From the NCBI GenBank assembly GCA_017938205.1, contig JAGBCA010000057.1, forward strand, positions 1-56,115: a stretch of DNA of 56,115 nucleotides, written 5' to 3'. A program made the position numbers and the translations under genes. Position 1 is the first letter of the stretch; each line of letters starts with the position of its first letter. A model generated the notes under the pieces. That model did not search any database, was not told where the DNA came from, and was given only the letters and a program-made list of their open reading frames with translations. Shown one piece after another: positions 49,300 to 56,115 of this stretch. Source of the stretch: Clostridia bacterium. Lineage in GTDB: Bacteria > Bacillota > Clostridia > Oscillospirales > CAG-272.

Positions 49300-51192
49300 A
49301 TGGTAAAAATTCAATTGATCGGCGGCGAGGCGCTGAAGGAATCTCTTGACCTGCTTCTTCCCGAGATCGGCGCAGAGCTGTGCGAGGCCGGCGCGGATCT
49401 GACCGTTACGGTAAAAGAAAGCGAAGAGGACGTTCTTCTTATCACGATGAAAAACAAAAATGCCGACCTGACTTACGGCGGCGGTAAGGCACGCGCCCAC
49501 CGCGGCTTTGCAAAGCTCGTTTCTGCCGTGAAGGCGAAAAAGACCGAGTTTTCTTGCGAGGAACATCCCTTCTGCAAGCAGAACGGCGCGATGATCGACG
49601 TATCGCGCGGCAACGTTCTGAACCTTGAGGGCTGCAAATTCATGATGCGCAAGATGGCTCTCTTGGGACAGAACCAATTGATGCTTTACACCGAGGATAT
49701 TCTTGAAGTAAAAACGCGCCCTTACTTCGGCTATATGCGCGGCCGCTATACCGTAGAGGAGATCAAGGCGCTGGATGCGTATGCGCAGGTGCTCGGCATC
49801 GAGCTGATCCCCTGCCTTGAGCTGCTCAGCCATATGAGCGCGGTGCTTCAGTGGCCTGCCGCCGGTGCTTACAGAGATACGCATTGGACGCTGAACGTTG
49901 GCAAGAAGGAAACCTACGATTTTATCTCCGACGTTCTGGATGCGATCAAGGAAGCCTTCTCCTCGAAAAAGATCCACATCGGCTTTGACGAATCGGACGA
50001 CCTCGGCCTCGGCGCGCATCTGCGCGAGTTTGGCTATCAGACGAAGGAAGAGCTTTTCTTCCCCCACCTGAAGAAGGTTTGCGACCTCGCAAGGGAGCGC
50101 GGCTTTGCGCCTATGATCTGGAGCGATATGCCCTATCATTTCTACGGCGAGCATCTGCCGAACTTCAAAGCCTATGACGAGCGCGTGATTCTACCCGACA
50201 ATATCGGTGAGCTTTTTGCCGGCGCGCGCCCTGTTTTCTGGGCTTATGGCGACCGCGGCAGTGACGTATTTGATACGCTTCTCGAGGAGCATAAGAAGAT
50301 CCCGGGCGAGACGATGTTTGCCGGCGGCGTTTGGATCTGGAGCGGCTTTGCCCCCAACTATTCCATTTCCAAGAAAAGCACGATCAGTGCCATGGGCTCC
50401 TGTCAAAGAAAGGGCGTAAAGGAAGTGATGGCAACCGTTTGGACCAACGGCTCGGAGGGCTCGATCGTTCTCACCCTTGCAGGCATGGCTTGGTTTGCCG
50501 AGATCGACTATAACGGCTCGTATGACGAAGAGCGCGCAAAGCAAGGCTTTGCCGATGCAACGGGCGGTCTCGATCTTGACGACTTTATGATTCTCGAGGA
50601 TCTCGAGCATCCCACCGAGGACACCTTCTGCGCCACCCGCGCACTCTGCTATAACGACCCCATGATCCCTCTGGTGGACGGTCATATTCCCGAGGGCGGC
50701 TTTAGCAAGCATTACGAAAAGACGAGCGCAAAGATCCGCGCCGTGGCAGACAAGCAGGGCGAGTTTTCCCCCGCCTTTTTGCAGCTTCTGCGCCTTTCGG
50801 AGCTTCTTGAGATCAAGGCAGACTTCGGCATTCGCCTGAAGGCCGCCTACGATAAGCAGGACAAGGAAGCCCTGCAGGCATTCCTTCCGCTTTGCGACGA
50901 GATGATCAAGAGAATTAACGCCCTGCGCGAGCAACACAAAAAGGCCTTCTTTATCTACAACAAGGCCTTTGGCTGGGAGCTGCACGATATGCGCTATGGC
51001 ATGATGCTCATGCGCTTTGAAACAACGAAGGAGCGCATCGGCCTCTACCTTGACGACAAGATCGACCGCCTCGAGGAGCTGGAGGAGGAAAGACTTCCCT
51101 ACCGCCCCGGTATGGAAGGCCAGCTTGGCAACACCTTTATGTGGATACGCCAGCGCCAGATCGCATCGCCCTCTCTGAGCCTGCCGATTTAA
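49300..51192 (+). CDS. GH20-like beta-N-acetylhexosaminidase family protein (paralogue 2)
   Basis: The start at 49300 follows CGAAGGGAG; the frame open from 49240 begins inside the promoter. The 630-residue protein parallels paralogue 1 over its whole length. Its catalytic pair is Asp230-Glu231 in HIGFDESDD, where the other has HIGMDETHD, so the residue after the pair is Ser rather than Thr and the loop is more acidic. Other contact segments differ too (GYMRGRYTVEEI, PYHFYGEHLPNF). Divergence to a different substrate or linkage is plausible. It is followed 8 bp later by a small XRE regulator. Confidence 0.8.
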   Translation: MVKIQLIGGEALKESLDLLLPEIGAELCEAGADLTVTVKESEEDVLLITMKNKNADLTYGGGKARAHRGFAKLVSAVKAKKTEFSCEEHPFCKQNGAMIDVSRGNVLNLEGCKFMMRKMALLGQNQLMLYTEDILEVKTRPYFGYMRGRYTVEEIKALDAYAQVLGIELIPCLELLSHMSAVLQWPAAGAYRDTHWTLNVGKKETYDFISDVLDAIKEAFSSKKIHIGFDESDDLGLGAHLREFGYQTKEELFFPHLKKVCDLARERGFAPMIWSDMPYHFYGEHLPNFKAYDERVILPDNIGELFAGARPVFWAYGDRGSDVFDTLLEEHKKIPGETMFAGGVWIWSGFAPNYSISKKSTISAMGSCQRKGVKEVMATVWTNGSEGSIVLTLAGMAWFAEIDYNGSYDEERAKQGFADATGGLDLDDFMILEDLEHPTEDTFCATRALCYNDPMIPLVDGHIPEGGFSKHYEKTSAKIRAVADKQGEFSPAFLQLLRLSELLEIKADFGIRLKAAYDKQDKEALQAFLPLCDEMIKRINALREQHKKAFFIYNKAFGWELHDMRYGMMLMRFETTKERIGLYLDDKIDRLEELEEERLPYRPGMEGQLGNTFMWIRQRQIASPSLSLPI

Positions 51193-51200
51193 TATTGCTT

Positions 51201-51440
51201 ATGTTCAAAAACAAAAACGATGGCAAAAACAATCTGTGTGGCGAAAACATCCGCAAGCTCAGATTGAGCTATCCGACCAAGCTTTCGCAAAGAGGGCTAG
51301 CGGATAAAATGCAGCTTGCCGGCATTGACGTGGATAAAAACGCCATCCAAAGAATCGAATGCGGCAAAAGATTCGTTACCGATATTGAGCTCAAAGCCTT
51401 TGCCGTGATCTTTGATGTGAGCCTTGATGCACTTGTTTAA
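51201..51440 (+). CDS. Small XRE family HTH protein
   Basis: The 79-residue product is almost only a Cro/C1-type helix-turn-helix: NIRKLRLSYPTKLSQRGLAD, then NAIQRIECGKRFVTDIELKA and FAVIFDVSLDALV. ATG 51201 lies 8 bp after the GH20-like stop with no clear ribosome site, which suggests translation by reinitiation. The frame extends upstream into the previous gene, but that part has no family match. It is likely a local repressor for the GH20-like unit. A terminator follows. Confidence 0.75.
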   Translation: MFKNKNDGKNNLCGENIRKLRLSYPTKLSQRGLADKMQLAGIDVDKNAIQRIECGKRFVTDIELKAFAVIFDVSLDALV

Positions 51441-51456
51441 GATACGGTTTTGAAAC

Positions 51457-51495
51457 AAAGAGGGCTGTCTTTATAAGACAGCCCCTTGTTTTTTA
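51457..51495 (+). terminator. Terminator after the XRE gene
   Basis: GGGCTGTCTT and AAGACAGCCC form a near-perfect stem around a TAT loop, followed by CTTGTTTTTT. Confidence 0.9.
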
Positions 51496-51575
51496 ATGCA
51501 ATGGAATTTTTATGCACAGAACAAACGGCCAAGAAAAGTTTTCCAAGTATTTTTTGCCAATTTTCAAAATAGGAC

Positions 51576-51603
51576 TTGATTTTTCCTGTAAAAGGTGTAA
51601 AAT
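51576..51603 (+). promoter_or_regulatory. Promoter of the aldolase gene
   Basis: TTGATT (51576-51581) and TAAAAT (51598-51603) with a 16-bp spacer, about 38 bp before the aldolase start codon. Confidence 0.65.
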
Positions 51604-51640
51604 ATATTATGTATGAAAATAAAAAGCAAGGAGAATTAAA

Positions 51641-52600
51641 ATGGCACTTGTAACAACAAAGGAAATGTTTAAGAAGGCCTACGAGGGCGGTTACGCGATC
51701 GGCGCTTTCAACATTAACAATATGGAGATCATCCAGGCGATCACCGAGGCGGCTGCGGAAGAAAAGTCTCCCGTGATCCTGCAGGTTTCCGCCGGAGCAA
51801 GAAAGTATGCAAAGCATGCATATCTCATGGCTCTTGCAAAGGCTGCGGTTGAGGATAGCGGCATCGATCTTGCGCTCCACCTTGACCACGGCGCAGACTT
51901 CGAGATCTGCAAGTCTTGTATCGACGGCGGCTTCACCTCCGTTATGATCGACGGCTCTCACCATTCCTTCGAGGACAACATCGCACTCACGAAGAAGGTC
52001 GTTGAGTATGCGCATGCACGCGGCGTTGTTGTTGAGGGTGAGCTTGGCGTTCTCGCAGGCGTTGAGGACGACGTGGTTGCAGAGCATTCCTCTTACACAA
52101 AGCCCGATGAGGTTGAGGAGTTTGTAACCAGAACTGGCGTTGACTCCCTTGCGATCTCCATCGGTACCTCTCACGGTGCATATAAGTTCACTGCTAAGCA
52201 GTGCACCAGAAACGAGCACGGCGTGCTTGTTCCTCCGCCTCTCAGATTTGATATTCTGGAAGAGGTTGGCAAACGTCTTCCCGGCTTCCCCATCGTTCTT
52301 CACGGCGCATCCAGCGTAGCACACGAGTGTGTTTCCGAGATCAACGCTCTCGGCGGTAAGCTTCCCGATGCCGTTGGTATTCCCGAGGAGCAGCTCCGCA
52401 AGGCGGCCAAGATGGCAGTCTGCAAGATCAATATCGACTCCGATATCCGTCTTGCCATGACCGCAGGCATCCGCCGCGTATTTGCTGAGAAGCCCGAAGC
52501 ATTCGACCCCAGAGAGTATCTCAAGGTTGCAAGAGCCGAGGTTAAGAAGATGGTCAGCCACAAGATCGTCAACGTGCTTGGTTCGAAGGGAACTCTGTAA
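51641..52600 (+). CDS. fba: Class II fructose-bisphosphate aldolase
   Basis: Cleaves fructose 1,6-bisphosphate or a related ketose bisphosphate in glycolysis. The 319-residue TIM-barrel protein has the zinc site LHLDHGAD, the VMIDGSHHSFEDNI segment, GTSHGAYKF and LHGASS, and the C-terminal NINIDSDIR-like segment (KINIDSDIRLA). GGAGAATTAAA precedes ATG 51641. Codon use looks strongly biased toward abundant codons, as in highly expressed genes, an impression not quantified. It is monocistronic. Confidence 0.94.
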   Translation: MALVTTKEMFKKAYEGGYAIGAFNINNMEIIQAITEAAAEEKSPVILQVSAGARKYAKHAYLMALAKAAVEDSGIDLALHLDHGADFEICKSCIDGGFTSVMIDGSHHSFEDNIALTKKVVEYAHARGVVVEGELGVLAGVEDDVVAEHSSYTKPDEVEEFVTRTGVDSLAISIGTSHGAYKFTAKQCTRNEHGVLVPPPLRFDILEEVGKRLPGFPIVLHGASSVAHECVSEINALGGKLPDAVGIPEEQLRKAAKMAVCKINIDSDIRLAMTAGIRRVFAEKPEAFDPREYLKVARAEVKKMVSHKIVNVLGSKGTL

Positions 52601-52612
52601 TTTTAAAAATGC

Positions 52613-52650
52613 AAAAAAGAGCAAAGCCCTGATGGCTTTGCTCTTTTTTT
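52613..52650. terminator. Bidirectional terminator between fba and the nitroreductase gene
   Basis: AAAAAAGAGCAAAGCC pairs with GGCTTTGCTCTTTTTT around CTGAT, with A and T tracts on both sides; the flanking genes converge. Confidence 0.92.
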
Positions 52651-52701
52651 GCACAGCAAATCAATGATTTTGAATATGATCGTTTACATTACCACAGTTT
52701 T

Positions 52702-53220
52702 TCAGAAGCTTTCGTAAAACACGACCTCGTCTATCGGGCGAAACTCGTTATGATAATGCTTGGGGCTTGCATCCTCCGCGGGATAGCCGAGAAGGAGCAG
52801 TGCAACGGGCTCTATGCCCTCGGGGATCGCGAAGGTCTCGCGCATGGCGGTGGGATTGAAATGCATCACCCAGCAAGAGCCAACGCCGATATTATGGGCG
52901 GCAAGCATCATATGCGTGGTGACGATCGCGGCATCCACCGGCGAAGACAGGGCACCGTCATACGGGCGCTTCCAGCTTTCGTTTCTATTGTGGCAAATGA
53001 GCATCGCGCACGGCGCATCGAAGTGACTTCTCGTGCAACCGCGCAAAAGCTCCATAGAGGCATCGGTATTCAGCACAAGAATTCTTTGCGGCTGATTGTT
53101 GCACCCCGTCGGGGCAACGTGCCCTGCGGCAAGGATCTTGTCGATCGCCTCTTTCGGCAAATGCTGCGGCTTATAGCTGCGCACGGAATACCGTTCGCGG
53201 ATGAGCTGTTCGTAATCCAT
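52702..53220 (-). CDS. Nitroreductase family protein
   Basis: The start is ATG 53220, after AAAGGAGA; two upstream in-frame codons begin at a TTG but are not needed. The 172-residue FMN-dependent protein has the family segments RYSVRSYKP near the N-terminus and APTGCNNQP, which contact FMN, plus the dimer helix region GVGSCWVMHF. Members reduce nitro groups, quinones, flavins or act in cofactor breakdown. It follows the sorbose-phosphate-reductase-like gene on the same strand, separated by a hairpin. Confidence 0.88.
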   Translation of the reverse strand: MDYEQLIRERYSVRSYKPQHLPKEAIDKILAAGHVAPTGCNNQPQRILVLNTDASMELLRGCTRSHFDAPCAMLICHNRNESWKRPYDGALSSPVDAAIVTTHMMLAAHNIGVGSCWVMHFNPTAMRETFAIPEGIEPVALLLLGYPAEDASPKHYHNEFRPIDEVVFYESF

Positions 53221-53239
53221 AACCAATTCTCCTTTACTA

Positions 53240-53284
53240 AAAGAGCGAAATTACCGCAAAAAGGGTAACTTCGCTCTGTTTTTG
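53240..53284 (-). terminator. Hairpin between the dehydrogenase and nitroreductase genes
   Basis: On the minus strand AGAGCGAAGTTACC pairs with GGTAATTTCGCTCT with one mismatch, followed by only four T residues. It may be a partial terminator letting some transcription reach the nitroreductase gene, which shows no clear promoter. Confidence 0.65.
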
Positions 53285-53300
53285 TGCTTTATTTTTACAA

Positions 53301-54563
53301 TCAAATAGGCTTTGCGTTTGCGAGCAGATATTTTTCTGCCTCGGCGCACCACATACCGTTGTTTTTCGCCACGATCTTAGCAAGCTCTCTGTAAAGCTCG
53401 TTATCCTTGCCAAGTTCTGCAAGGTCATCCAGAGCAACGAGCGGCATCGAAATAAAGTTATAGATCAGCTTCTTTCCGCCGGGGATCTTATCAAGATTCA
53501 GAACCGTGTCCACAACGGCGTCAAGGCCGCCGACGTGCGTAACCATTGCCGTGGGGTTCAGTCTGCCGTCATTCATCATCGTGATCGCTTCGATCATATC
53601 GTCGGTATTTCCGCCGGTGTTACCGCAGATATGCGTGAAGCTGTAATGCACGTGATAGAAATTGAACAGAGCGGAGAAATCCTTCTTGGTCGGACCTGCG
53701 AAGAAATTCAGGCATCCGTCAAAGCCGAGCACGCTGTCTGCCAGCTCAACGACGGGCCTCACAGGCGCATAAACGAAGGCGTCGTCATAGCCCTTGCCGC
53801 CGGAAAGCTCAATAAGATAATCGTGCGCATTCTCAACCGCGTTGGTGTTGACGTAAACGAGCTTAACGCCGTTCTTCGCCGCTTCCTCCACCGTCATGAT
53901 CGATGCGGCGCGCGCAAGGCGGGCATCGTCAATATCCGTAACAACCAAAAGCGCGGGCTTTCTGTCGCAGTGGATCGCATAATCGATCGCGCCGAGACCC
54001 ATAGGACCTGCGGCCGCCATCAAGATCGTGTTTCCTCCCTCAACGATACCCATCGTGTGCATATGCGTGGAGTTGTTGGTATGGTAATTCGTGTGATACC
54101 CCGCAACAACGCAGGAAACGGGCTCTGCAAGCGAGCCGTAGAAATAGGTATCATTCTCGTAACGAAGGAGGCAATTGCACTCCATAACCTCGTTGGGGAT
54201 CACAACGTACTGCGAATTTCCGCCAACGTAACGGTAAGAATACCCCGGCGCATCGAGCTTGCCCTGCCAGCCGATCGCGGGCTGAATGGCGAAGCGATCG
54301 CCTGCCTTAAACTGATCCTGCCACTTCTTGCCCACCGCGAGGATCTCGCCGCAGAACTCATGGCCGATGATCGTAGGATTCTCGGCAATATCGTTGGGAA
54401 CACGCGCATGAGCCGCGCCCTGAAGGGCCGCCTTATGCGTAGACATACAAACGCTGTCGGAAATTACCTTGGCAAGGATCTCGTCCTCCTTCATTTTGGG
54501 AAGATCAAACTCCTCAAGGCGAATATCGTTTGCACCGTATATGCGGACTGCTTTTGTTTTCAT
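53301..54563 (-). CDS. Zinc-dependent alcohol dehydrogenase family, sorbose-1-phosphate reductase-like
   Basis: The start is set at 54563 after AAGGAGACAAAAA; the longer frame overlaps the promoter. The 420-residue MDR-fold protein has Cys in SVCMSTHKAALQG, the GHEFCGEI zinc/active-site segment, the Rossmann motif AAAGPMGLGAIDYAI and GGNTDDMIEAITMM. The whole pattern matches, from memory, proteins annotated as L-sorbose 1-phosphate reductase, which make glucitol 6-phosphate. It is divergent from a mannitol-1-phosphate dehydrogenase-like gene, which supports a hexitol phosphate role. Another polyol dehydrogenase activity is possible. Confidence 0.8.
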   Translation of the reverse strand: MKTKAVRIYGANDIRLEEFDLPKMKEDEILAKVISDSVCMSTHKAALQGAAHARVPNDIAENPTIIGHEFCGEILAVGKKWQDQFKAGDRFAIQPAIGWQGKLDAPGYSYRYVGGNSQYVVIPNEVMECNCLLRYENDTYFYGSLAEPVSCVVAGYHTNYHTNNSTHMHTMGIVEGGNTILMAAAGPMGLGAIDYAIHCDRKPALLVVTDIDDARLARAASIMTVEEAAKNGVKLVYVNTNAVENAHDYLIELSGGKGYDDAFVYAPVRPVVELADSVLGFDGCLNFFAGPTKKDFSALFNFYHVHYSFTHICGNTGGNTDDMIEAITMMNDGRLNPTAMVTHVGGLDAVVDTVLNLDKIPGGKKLIYNFISMPLVALDDLAELGKDNELYRELAKIVAKNNGMWCAEAEKYLLANAKPI

Positions 54564-54621
54564 TTTTTGTCTCCTTCGCCGTAAAAGCTCATGCTTTTTC
54601 GGCCATTTTAATGCTATAAAA

Positions 54622-54650
54622 ATTATAACACCCTTAATAAAAAAAGTCAA
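54622..54650 (-). promoter_or_regulatory. Promoter of the sorbose-1-phosphate reductase-like gene
   Basis: On the minus strand TTGACT (54645-54650) and TATAAT (54622-54627) are 17 bp apart, about 59 bp before the start codon. Confidence 0.8.
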
Positions 54651-54711
54651 CCTATAAGAGGATATATTTTAAAAAATCTCTTGAAAGCACAGAAAATATT
54701 AGATAAAAAGA

Positions 54712-54740
54712 TTGCTTTTTGTCTTTTGCCGTGCTATAAT
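54712..54740 (+). promoter_or_regulatory. Promoter of the mannitol-1-phosphate dehydrogenase-like gene
   Basis: TTGCTT (54712-54717) and TATAAT (54735-54740) with 17-bp spacing. Its -35 lies 61 bp from that of the divergent gene, leaving room for a shared regulator. Confidence 0.75.
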
Positions 54741-54779
54741 ATTCTCATCTATATTTTTCATTTTGAAAGGACGCAGATT

Positions 54780-55958
54780 ATGAAGAAGGCTCTTATGTAT
54801 GGCGCAGGAAATATCGGCCGCGGCTTTATCGGTCAGCTTTTCCATATGTCAGGCTACGAAATTTCCTTTATAGACGTGAACATGGCGGTAGTGGATAAGC
54901 TCAACGAGGACGGCTGCTATCCCGTTTATATCACGAACAGAGACGATTACAGCGAATACCTCGTTACGGGTGTGCACGGCGTGAACGGCCGCGACAATGA
55001 TGCGATCGCAGAAGCAATGGCCGAGGCAGACGTTATGGCAACGGCCGTTGGCGTGAACATTCTGAAGTTTATCGCAGCCCCCTTTGCGTGCGGTGTGCGC
55101 CGCAGAATGGAAAAGGGGATCGATACGCCCCTGAACGTTATTATTTGCGAAAACATGATTGAGGCAGACAAGTATTTTGCAGGCCTCGTGAAGGAAAATC
55201 TGAGTGAAGCGGAGCGCAACTATTTTGACTCTCACATCGCGCTCGTTGAGCCCTCCATCGGACGCATGGTTCCCGCAACGCCGAAGGAGATCGCAGAGAA
55301 AAATCCGCTTGCCGTATGCGTTGAGCCGTACTGCGAATTGCCCGTGGACAAAAACGCCTTCAAGGGCGAGATCCCCGCGATCAAAAACATGGTGCCCTTC
55401 GCGCCCTTTGACTTCTTCATCCGCCGCAAGCTGTTTATGCATAATATGAGCCACGCTCTGACCGCATATTTCGGTGCGCTTCGCGGATATACCTACATCT
55501 GGGAGGCCGCTTCCGATCCCGAGATCGTGGCTCTCGCAGAAAAGGCACTCGCGGAAGCATCCGAGGCACTCCACCTCGAATACGGCGTTTCCCGCGAGGA
55601 GCTTAGATCCTTCTCCGAGAATCTGATCGAGCGTTTCAAGAACAAGCTGCTTGGCGATACCGTTGAGCGCGTTGGAAGAGACACCAAGCGTAAGCTTGCT
55701 AAAAATGACCGTCTTGTCGGCGCGGCGCTTCTCTGTGAGAAGCACGGCATTGCGCCCACCTGCATCCTGGCAGGTCTTGCCGCAGGACTGCACTTTGCCC
55801 CCGCCGGTGACGATTCTTCGATCGAGATCGCTGAGGATGCAAAGAAGAACGGCGTATTCCATGCCCTTGAGACCTACTGCGGAATTTCTGCAGATACGGC
55901 TATGGCAAAAGAGATCGACGGCTTCTACAAAAAGATAAGCGAAAAAGTCTTTTTTTAA
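54780..55958 (+). CDS. mtlD: Mannitol-1-phosphate 5-dehydrogenase family protein
   Basis: The start at 54780 follows GAAAGGACGCAGATT; the frame open from 54681 overlaps the promoter. The 392-residue protein begins with the Rossmann motif YGAGNIGRGFIGQL and has the family segments IICENMIEA, VEPSIGRMVP and the catalytic KLFMHNMSHALTAYFG (Lys and His). It interconverts mannitol 1-phosphate and fructose 6-phosphate with NAD. A related tagaturonate or other polyol-phosphate specificity is possible. No PTS mannitol transporter lies within the window. Confidence 0.85.
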   Translation: MKKALMYGAGNIGRGFIGQLFHMSGYEISFIDVNMAVVDKLNEDGCYPVYITNRDDYSEYLVTGVHGVNGRDNDAIAEAMAEADVMATAVGVNILKFIAAPFACGVRRRMEKGIDTPLNVIICENMIEADKYFAGLVKENLSEAERNYFDSHIALVEPSIGRMVPATPKEIAEKNPLAVCVEPYCELPVDKNAFKGEIPAIKNMVPFAPFDFFIRRKLFMHNMSHALTAYFGALRGYTYIWEAASDPEIVALAEKALAEASEALHLEYGVSREELRSFSENLIERFKNKLLGDTVERVGRDTKRKLAKNDRLVGAALLCEKHGIAPTCILAGLAAGLHFAPAGDDSSIEIAEDAKKNGVFHALETYCGISADTAMAKEIDGFYKKISEKVFF

Positions 55959-55974
55959 CTAATAACTAAAAAAT

Positions 55975-56011
55975 GAGGGTAGCTCAAGCTTTAAAAACTT
56001 GAGCTACCCTC
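55975..56011 (+). terminator. Long hairpin without a T tail
   Basis: GAGGGTAGCTCAAG and CTTGAGCTACCCTC form a perfect 14-bp stem around a 9-nt loop, 16 bp after the mtlD stop. The following bases are GAATGCG, so the usual T run is missing; it may act as an mRNA 3' end structure. Confidence 0.6.
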
Positions 56012-56115
56012 GAATGCGTTAAGGGGATAGGGGGATCCCACGCGAAAATTTTCGTTCTTCGAGGCGTGAGGTCTCGCCTGCGGGCTCGGTCCCTCACGGC
56101 TCTGGCGTTATTAAC
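56012..56115. other. Gene-free end of the window with short inverted repeats
   Basis: No ORF with a ribosome site is seen. CGTGAGG near 56065-56071 can pair with a CCTCACG about 22 bases downstream. This looks like the start of an intergenic or repeated element cut by the window edge; nothing more can be said. Confidence 0.35.

Noticed and set aside
1..56115. CRISPR arrays, tRNA or rRNA genes, insertion sequences, prophage genes
   Set aside because: No regularly spaced repeats, cloverleaf-like genes, rRNA segments, transposases or phage proteins were seen on reading either strand; a dedicated tRNA or Rfam scan could still find small RNAs.

Overview
The window reads as chromosomal DNA of a Gram-positive, probably spore-forming, anaerobic member of the Clostridia (Bacillota), most likely a gut-associated lineage. 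The support is: near-consensus housekeeping promoters with 17-bp spacers in AT-rich gaps, Rho-independent terminators, GGAGG-type ribosome binding sites, a CotF-like spore coat gene, Rex, a DnaD/DnaC pair, DUF1385 next to PrmC, lysine and glycine riboswitches, and the diaminopimelate dehydrogenase route to lysine. No phage, transposase, CRISPR array, tRNA or rRNA was found.

Layout. 1-504: the 3' end of a large, probably surface or secreted protein, followed by a 58-residue acidic small protein. 871-3881: an AraC regulator divergent from two Gfo/Idh/MocA sugar oxidoreductases. 4026-4830: a peptidase C26 (glutamine amidotransferase-like) gene. It sits between the real lysA 3' end and a 29-bp duplicate of that end. 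4921-9327 (minus): lysine riboswitch, then dapA-dapB-ddh-lysA, making meso-diaminopimelate and lysine. 9412-10602: a CvpA-like membrane protein. 10709-13844: two tandem, equal-length polysaccharide deacetylase-like proteins, divergent from a regulator with DNA-binding domains at both ends. 14016-16546: a small Cys-rich protein translationally coupled to a large lipoprotein.

16641-26020 (minus) is a dense housekeeping run, read in transcription order as DUF1385, prmC, ddl, murI, rbfA, galU, rimI, tsaD, rex, DnaD-like, DnaC-like. It covers translation quality, peptidoglycan precursors, UDP-glucose, redox control and primosome loading. 26215-32268 carries manA, a CotF-like gene, a glycine riboswitch with a sodium:alanine/glycine symporter, a histidine phosphatase and a ComM/YifB ATPase.

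32368-51440 is a carbohydrate-active region: GH38 alpha-mannosidase with a sialidase-fold protein (minus), an AraC regulator, an XPD/DinG-type helicase, a second AraC regulator, then a plus-strand run of a DUF5107/TPR protein, a GH5-like enzyme, a GH20-like enzyme, a DUF1680/GH127-like enzyme, a second GH20-like paralogue and a small XRE regulator. None of these enzymes has a visible signal peptide and no transporter is present. They look like cytoplasmic processing enzymes for imported glycan fragments, possibly host or plant glycoconjugates.

51641-55958 holds class II fructose-bisphosphate aldolase, a nitroreductase, and a divergent pair: a sorbose-1-phosphate-reductase-like dehydrogenase and a mannitol-1-phosphate 5-dehydrogenase-like protein. 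This feeds hexitol and ketose phosphates into glycolysis.

The observations most worth a second look are: the small acidic protein behind the secreted-protein tail; the duplicated lysA end; the double-DNA-binding-domain regulator with twin 15-bp sites 33 bp apart; the secretion-less glycan-degrading locus with two GH20-like paralogues; the Asn-to-Ile change beside the catalytic Cys of MurI; and two divergent promoters whose -10 elements overlap almost completely.
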